Below are positions 60,501-64,000 of a DNA stretch of 64,000 nucleotides, in pieces. Below the pieces are notes generated by a model, which saw only the letters and a list, made by a program, of their open reading frames with translations, was not told the DNA's origin and ran no database searches. Where the stretch lies: contig CAJHZI010000650.1 of the NCBI GenBank assembly GCA_905160935.1, forward strand, positions 434,001 to 498,000, given 5' to 3'. The stretch comes from Enchytraeus crypticus (taxonomy: Eukaryota > Annelida > Clitellata > Enchytraeida > Enchytraeidae). Each line of letters begins with the position of its first letter. The first letter of the stretch is position 1. The position numbers were made by a program, and so were the translations under genes.

Positions 60501-63349
60501 TGAAGCCATTGTACTGTCCCACCGAGGTGCAAAGCACTTCAGCAGATTGGGTCGACTGTAACACAGTGCAATATTAATAAATTAGATATGTTACATTACT
60601 TGTATTTATGATGCAAGTAAATTACTTAGAATTAATTAATACTTCAATACAATCCTTGCAATATTTAAGAAAGTGATAAGAAATGTAGTGCTGTGTAGAG
60701 ATAGTTAGAAATATGATACTTATATTGTTGTAGTAGTATATCGATAGTGAAACAACATAGTTTAAGAAAACAACTTAAACACAGTGCAGCTCCATTCTAT
60801 TTATCTCTCTCCGTCCCTTGCTTGCTCTAGTTCACCTATAACAGGCATGCACAGAATACATATAGGTGCTAGCAATCAGCAGCTACGCTGACACAGAACT
60901 AGTTTGAGATTAGCCAGTTAGTTTATAAACATGCCTTTGCTTTCACATGTTGTTATTGCAACAGTTATCTGAGAAATTAAGTTTCAGACGTAGTCTTCCA
61001 TTGCTTTCATTACCTCCTAGTTCAGAAAGATATAAACAAATATAGAGTATTTTTGTAGGTTATTACCTTGCATCTGCGTCTAAAGGACAGTATTGTGTGT
61101 TAACGTACACAACTGCGCCCTTCACGTCAAAGAATCCAGTCTTTATTGATATCACGGTGCCCCCGAATGCTGGACCATAGGCTGGTGAGAGTCCAGCTAC
61201 GTAGGGATCCTATCATATCAATTTAAATTAAGTCAATAGTGCTTGATCAGTTAAAATAACACCACAGCATCGTTCCTTGAAATTGTTACTTTTAAACAAT
61301 TTGAAAAATTGTTTTAAATGAGTGCATAACATTTAACTCATCAAATAGATACAAAAGAATTCTGACATATTTCCCAGTTAAATGCAATCGTATTTGTTTA
61401 ATTACTGATCACATATTTTATATTTCAACTGGAGAAAATTTCATATATTAATATCTCAATTTCATTACAATTATGTAATAAAACAAAGCGTTTGAGCTCA
61501 ACTTACACAATATTTTTTATAACCAACGATTTTACTACTACTAGCTACAGCTTACTACTAGCTGTAACTTACTACTAGCTGTAACTTACTACTAGCTATA
61601 ACTTACTACTAGCTGTAACTTACTACTAGCTGTAACTTACTACTAGCTGTAACTTACTACTAGCTGTAACTTACTACTAGCTGTAACTTACTACTATCTC
61701 AATATAACAATTCTTCTAAGCACTTTTACATTCCAATATTTTCGTAATAAAATCAAGATTTTGGTCACTCACGCAATTCTTTCCGCTTAGAGCTATCTCT
61801 CCGTCACCTGGAATGCACTGACACTGTCCGGACACAGGATCACAAAACGTTCCGTTTACTGTACCAGCGGCGTAACACTGACACATGGCACATCCCTCGG
61901 GATTATTCCCGCTCAGTCCGTAGTATCCGACTTTGCATCCGCTACAGTCTCTCAGCTGGGTGAACCTCTTGCACGAGCACTGACCCGTGATGATGTCACA
62001 GGCGCTCGTGACGCTGCCCGCCTGAGCGCAGTTACACGCCTCACAGCCCAACGGCGACCCCGTCCAGTAGTTGAGCGGCGCGCATTCGTTGCAGGTCCTG
62101 CCTCTGACGGCGGGAGATCGGCACTGACACTGCCCTCCAATGCTGGCGCACGTCGTGTCCGGTGCGGTACCGTTGGGGTAGCATGCACACGGGCGGGTAC
62201 AGCCGATGCTCGAAAATTCGGCTTCGTTGTACGCGTAGAGCCCGGGTTGACACAGGTTGCATTGACGCCCGGTAACGTTCGCCTTGCAGAAGCATTGTCC
62301 GGTCCTGTTGTTACATCTCAGGTCGTTTAGAGATCCGAGTGGATCACACATGCAGAGAGTGCAACCCTCGATCTTTTCCTTCGTTAAGTTGTAACTTCTT
62401 TCCTTACACTGATCACATGCTCTACCTGCATCAATAAACTGCTATTGTAGTATTTTCAAACCAAAGAGCACATGAAATTGTTACCCTACTTGAAATACAT
62501 AAATTTAGAAGAGACATTTTATTTTGATTCGATTCTTATGAATTTAAAGTCTATCAACATAATGATAGAAAACAAGTTGTCAGAAACTTTCTGAATTTTA
62601 ACAACAAGAAAACAAAGGTTTTCTCTAACCCATGACGAGCTCCTTGCACGTACAATTTCCTGTCTGGTCATCACAAGTATAAATCTCTCTCGATCCCGTG
62701 GGATCGCAGTCACATGGAACGCATCCCTTAGGATTGGAAGCACTCAGAGCGTATGATCCCATCTTGCACTTGTTGCAGGATTTCCCCTCCACATTGTCCT
62801 TACAGAGACATTCTCCGGTAACTTTGTCGCAGATTGAACTTCCGGTAGCCACTCCGGCAGAGAGACAGTCGCAGAGCTGACAACCGTACCAGTTGTCTGA
62901 GGAGAGGTTAAAGTAGCCCCTGGTACAGCTGTCGCACCGTCTGCCTTCCACGAAACTCTTGCACGAGCATTGACCGTCCTCCTAGAGAATTAATAAATCA
63001 GCATTAGGGTTCTATTAATGATTAAAGAAGACATATTAGCGCAGTGTAATAAAGTATTTATTTTTTGAAGCACTACAAAATGCAATAAACTTATCTCAGA
63101 ATTACTAGCAGTTAGTAAATATAAGTTCATAAGTTATCATAACTAACCGCTCTACAGTTGCGATTCGAGCTCTGCACACCGGCCATGTTACAGTCACAGG
63201 CTCGACAGACCCTCTGCACGTTGTCTCTGTAGAAACCAGGCGGACACTGGTCGCACTGGTCGCCCTGGGTCATGGAGGCAGGGTCACACAGGCAAACGTA
63301 GCCAGTCACGTCCTTCTGGCAAGTGCTGCCTGAGCCGAAACACGCACAT
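49876..63349 (-). CDS. Met/Ron-family receptor tyrosine kinase with laminin-EGF ectodomain (3' 16 exons; 5' end outside window)
   Basis: Sixteen exons on the minus strand join in frame with GT..AG introns and give 1,234 residues to a stop at 49876-49878. Numbering from the first full codon: laminin-type EGF modules 1-402, IPT/TIG-like region about 403-730, transmembrane helix about 750-771, juxtamembrane segment, kinase about 840-1110, tail to 1234. The kinase has GEGHFG, the VALK lysine (878), an alpha-C Glu (899), HRDLACRN (catalytic Asp 975), DFG (993-995) and twin activation-loop tyrosines 1005/1006, so it should be active. Met similarity is specific: LNSVAVP in an IPT domain, VVLPFM at the gatekeeper, [11 protein letters not shown] after the activation loop, and YVNVK in the tail. 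Expected role (family knowledge): plasma-membrane receptor that autophosphorylates on ligand binding and recruits SH2 adaptors. The laminin-EGF part is unlike vertebrate Met, and an upstream Sema domain cannot be excluded because the 5' end is missing. No broken exon was seen. Confidence 0.93.
50497..50895 (-). mobile_element. LINE-B 3' portion in RTK intron
   Basis: cactgcctaacggctgg start, then the same order as 25192-25620 (ttcatctctatttatgaatt, ccaatatctcatgtcttggt, ccaactaatcttttccatcc, tgtccaagtttcacatcc). Between exons O and P, same strand as the gene. Confidence 0.78.
51393..51529 (-). CDS. RTK exon O: kinase C-lobe ([14 protein letters not shown])
   Basis: Encodes [19 protein letters not shown] and [19 protein letters not shown], the alpha-F/alpha-G region. 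It ends two bases into a Leu codon that exon P completes. Confidence 0.97.
51655..51790 (-). mobile_element. tRNA-derived SINE copy 9 (degraded), in an RTK intron
   Basis: The order of blocks (aacgtcagt, catgtcagtgatga, gatccgatgccgaagcaagc, cagctccaa) follows the family with many changes. It lies between exons N and O, opposite to the family plus orientation. Confidence 0.55.
52156..52318 (-). CDS. RTK exon N: DFG, twin-tyrosine activation loop
   Basis: Starts with one base completing Met (ATG split over the intron) and encodes [20 protein letters not shown], then [11 protein letters not shown] and SKSDV. The YY pair corresponds in position to the Met activation-loop tyrosines. Phase 0 exit at gtatgt. 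Confidence 0.97.
52508..52630 (+). repeat. Dispersed repeat D, copy 2, in RTK intron
   Basis: tcgtcaatgacaacatcgtg, gcactattgagacaaatc and gagccggtgagcaaaatg; about 30 kb from copy 1, between exons M and N. Confidence 0.6.
52902..53111. repeat. 19-bp minisatellite abutting an RTK splice donor
   Basis: About 11 units; on the gene strand the unit is AAGTACAACAATAACTGAT. The array starts at intron position +3 of exon M (donor GTAAGTAC). The three open plus-strand frames are artefacts of the unit lacking stops. Confidence 0.92.
53113..53222 (-). CDS. RTK exon M: catalytic loop HRDLACRN
   Basis: Encodes [20 protein letters not shown] followed by ACRNC, the catalytic loop with Asp and Asn intact and Cys where most tyrosine kinases have Ala. 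The donor is gtaagtac. The 19-bp minisatellite begins at the third base of the following intron. The open frames on the plus strand here are repeat artefacts. Confidence 0.96.
54666..54856 (-). CDS. RTK exon L: alpha-C helix, hinge and gatekeeper
   Basis: Encodes [20 protein letters not shown] with the alpha-C glutamate, then [20 protein letters not shown]-(Y/F)-M is the Met-family hinge, with Leu as gatekeeper. Phase 0 exit at gtgagt. Confidence 0.95.
55144..55233 (-). CDS. RTK exon K: glycine loop and ATP-binding lysine
   Basis: Thirty codons encoding [11 protein letters not shown] and, after a short insert, IPVALKT with the beta-3 lysine. GEG|HFG spans the J-K junction. The splice sites are cag|GACAT and AAAAG|gttttg. 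Confidence 0.94.
55370..55690. repeat. Family Z dispersed repeat in RTK intron
   Basis: The longest copy: gtaagaggcgactaaggcag, gaaggcaacgggaaaccacc, gacgggattaacatgttgat, ctccttatggagcgagaaag. It ends tgccacttggcagtgcactg, resembling the LINE-A end. Probably the 3' part of another retroelement. Confidence 0.55.
56199..56342 (-). CDS. RTK exon J: juxtamembrane and start of glycine loop
   Basis: The acceptor is inferred at tatattag before GA-GCA-AAC, because it restores the frame from exon I. The exon ends DKLIGEG, the first half of the kinase glycine-rich loop, one base into the last Gly codon. No juxtamembrane D-Y-R Cbl site like that of vertebrate Met was seen. Confidence 0.87.
57200..57443 (-). 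CDS. RTK exon I: transmembrane helix and juxtamembrane
   Basis: Encodes the last extracellular strand, then a 22-residue hydrophobic helix ([19 protein letters not shown] is its core) followed by HRKKY, a basic stop-transfer end. The exit is one base into an Arg codon at gtacgt, which matches the phase of exon J. A (TA)n tract lies just upstream in the preceding intron. Confidence 0.93.
57481..57551. repeat. (TA)n tract in RTK intron H-I
   Basis: Pure TA run about 40 bases from exon I. Confidence 0.95.
57652..57819 (-). CDS. RTK exon H: membrane-proximal IPT
   Basis: Fifty-six codons, phase 0 to 0. It contains [22 protein letters not shown] and a later [10 protein letters not shown], the cysteine pair and Pro-rich end typical of an IPT domain. 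The position matches the last IPT before the membrane in Met. An upstream in-frame Met lies in the intron and is not a start. Confidence 0.9.
58314..58628 (-). CDS. RTK exon G: IPT strand with RRTKRS dibasic site
   Basis: Phase 0 at both ends, 105 codons. It starts [19 protein letters not shown], an IPT C-x-x-P end. It then has the dibasic motif RRTKRS (bases 58503-58520), followed by a segment containing VILDGI and YYNPIVNSF, equivalent to Met's LDG...NPVF region. The dibasic motif fits a furin-type R-x-K/R-R site. Confidence 0.9.
59327..59471 (-). CDS. RTK exon F: Met-like IPT domain start
   Basis: Begins (S)[18 protein letters not shown]. Vertebrate Met has a closely similar SGG...LNSVSVP stretch at the start of one of its IPT domains, the best ectodomain match to Met in the gene. 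It ends phase 0 with VKCSL at a gtaaaa donor. Confidence 0.88.
60367..60555 (-). CDS. RTK exon E: end of one IPT and FxYxxDPKI link
   Basis: Encodes LLKCFAPRW (the C-x-x-P end-strand of an IPT) and later [15 protein letters not shown], equivalent to the F-x-Y-x-x-DP-x-(V/I) link between IPT domains of Met and plexins. It ends two bases into a Ser codon that exon F completes as SGGTEVT, the next IPT start. Confidence 0.86.
61067..61209 (-). CDS. RTK exon D: first IPT/TIG-like segment
   Basis: Entry phase 0, exit two bases into a codon. It encodes [16 protein letters not shown], matching the opening SP-x-x-GP-x-x-GGT-x-(V/I) of IPT/TIG domains, and ends with YCPLDADA. It joins exon E to complete a Ser codon. 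The assignment rests on the motif and on the Met-like domains that follow. Confidence 0.82.
61545..61697. repeat. 17-bp minisatellite in RTK intron C-D
   Basis: About nine near-identical units of tactactagctgtaact, about 75 bases from exon C. Confidence 0.9.
61773..62425 (-). CDS. RTK exon C: laminin-EGF modules 4-8
   Basis: A single 653-base exon, clearly GC-richer than its surroundings. It encodes the end of module 4, modules 5-7 and a shorter eighth module that ends GKNC at a gtgagt donor, phase 0. Module endings such as NNPEGC and SPLGC and the CxC starts are intact. Reading frames in the other two minus phases are shadows of this exon. Confidence 0.93.
62630..62981 (-). CDS. RTK exon B: laminin-EGF modules 2-4
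   Basis: Phase 0 entry after ttctctag; exit after one base of a glycine codon at a gttaga donor. It contains the repeated pattern C-x-C-(K)-x-(V)-x-G-x-x-C-x-x-C followed by G-Y/S-(Y/F) and an NPKGC or NWYGC ending, which is characteristic of laminin-type EGF. The boundaries of modules 2 and 4 are split across exons. Confidence 0.9.
63148..63349 (-). CDS. RTK exon A: laminin-EGF module 1 and start of module 2
   Basis: The acceptor follows a tttgcttag tract and the donor is gttagt. The exon starts with one base of a split codon and ends in phase 0. Cysteine spacing ([10 protein letters not shown], then CLC, then CDQC) is that of a laminin-type EGF module, followed by CDCNMAG, which opens the next module. 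The incoming split codon shows that at least one more exon lies upstream, outside the window or unrecognised in its last 650 bases. Confidence 0.88.
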
Positions 63350-63649
63350 CTAAGCAAACACACAGCGAGGTTTAGACTCTACAGGAGTCTGTAGTCTAGG
63401 CTATCCTACTTATTCTAACCCATCTGGAAGAGCGATTGGAACAATTTCGTGTACAGCTAAATTTCTTCCTATGAATCAGCAGATGCAAGGTGCATATAAT
63501 TGGCTAGTACGTTACTCAAATGAGATCAAAATTAAATGACGATGCTTCGAATATATAATAGCAGATCTTAAAGACTGATATTAAGCATCATTCAGTTAAA
63601 ATCAGTGTTCACTTAACATCTGAGATTTATCTTCCATATTTGCGGTATA

Positions 63650-64000
63650 AACTTTGGTTTGGACCACGCTAATGTATGGCTGTGAAACATGGACCTTAAG
63701 GAAGGAAGATATTAGGAAACTGGAGGCATTGGAAATGTGGATTTGGAGAAGAATGGAGAGGATTAGCTGGACCCAAAAGGTTACAAATGAGTAAGCCCTG
63801 GAGAGAGTTGGCACAGATAGACAGTTGATAAATGTATTAAGAAATAGGAAGAAGAGATGGATAGGACACATTCTAAGGGGGGAAAGTCTATTAAAAGTGT
63901 TCATAGAAGGTAGAATGGAAGGAAAAAGAAGCAGGGGCAGGCCGAGATTAGGTATGTTAGATGATTTAAAGACCCACTCATATGTGGAAATGGAGAGGAA
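63650..64000 (+). mobile_element. LINE-A 3' portion, runs off the window
   Basis: The plus strand reads [33 protein letters not shown], a stop, then RKKRWIGHILRGESLLK and the Gly/Arg-rich segment up to MERK at the window edge. Typical C-terminal domain of a LINE ORF2; antisense to the RTK. Confidence 0.88.

Noticed and set aside
61952..62295. Two minus frames of 78 and 84 codons
   Set aside because: Out-of-frame shadows of RTK exon C.

Overview
The window is AT-rich, intron-containing animal DNA. It has short exons with canonical GT..AG introns, many (TA)n and (GA)n microsatellites, degraded non-LTR retrotransposons (LINEs) and a tRNA-derived SINE family. A Met/Ron-family receptor tyrosine kinase next to a DEG/ENaC channel points to an animal, probably an aquatic invertebrate. 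I cannot name the phylum from sequence alone. Nothing prokaryotic or viral was recognised.

Layout. Bases 1-39,260 contain no protein-coding gene that I can support. They hold microsatellites, minisatellites, SINE and LINE copies, a degenerate 5S rRNA-like sequence (about 3,630-3,747), an 834-bp foldback element (10,331-11,164) and a few less AT-rich, non-repetitive islands that could be regulatory. Bases 39,265-45,582 (minus strand) carry a DEG/ENaC/ASIC-type sodium channel subunit. Six exons were read with matching phases, and at least one exon between 41,832 and 43,930 was not found with confidence. Bases 45,583-49,875 are intergenic. Bases 49,876-63,349 (minus strand) carry the last 16 exons of a receptor tyrosine kinase whose 5' end lies beyond the window. 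All 15 exon joins keep frame, giving 1,234 residues: about eight laminin-type EGF modules, IPT/TIG domains resembling those of Met, one transmembrane helix, a complete tyrosine kinase domain, and a tail with a YLEL...YVNV pair. Bases 63,650-64,000 are another LINE fragment.

The main biological point is the receptor. Its IPT stalk, kinase and tail look like Met (HGF receptor), but laminin-EGF modules occupy the place where vertebrate Met has Sema and PSI domains. The channel gene is also unusual: the near-universal His-Gly gating motif before TM1 reads Ile-Gly, and the selectivity-filter tripeptide reads Gly-Ser-Thr. At the DNA level the recurring theme is inverted duplication, seen in foldback elements, SINE heads and LINE fragments, together with LINE 3' tails that run into (GA)n or (GAT)n microsatellites.
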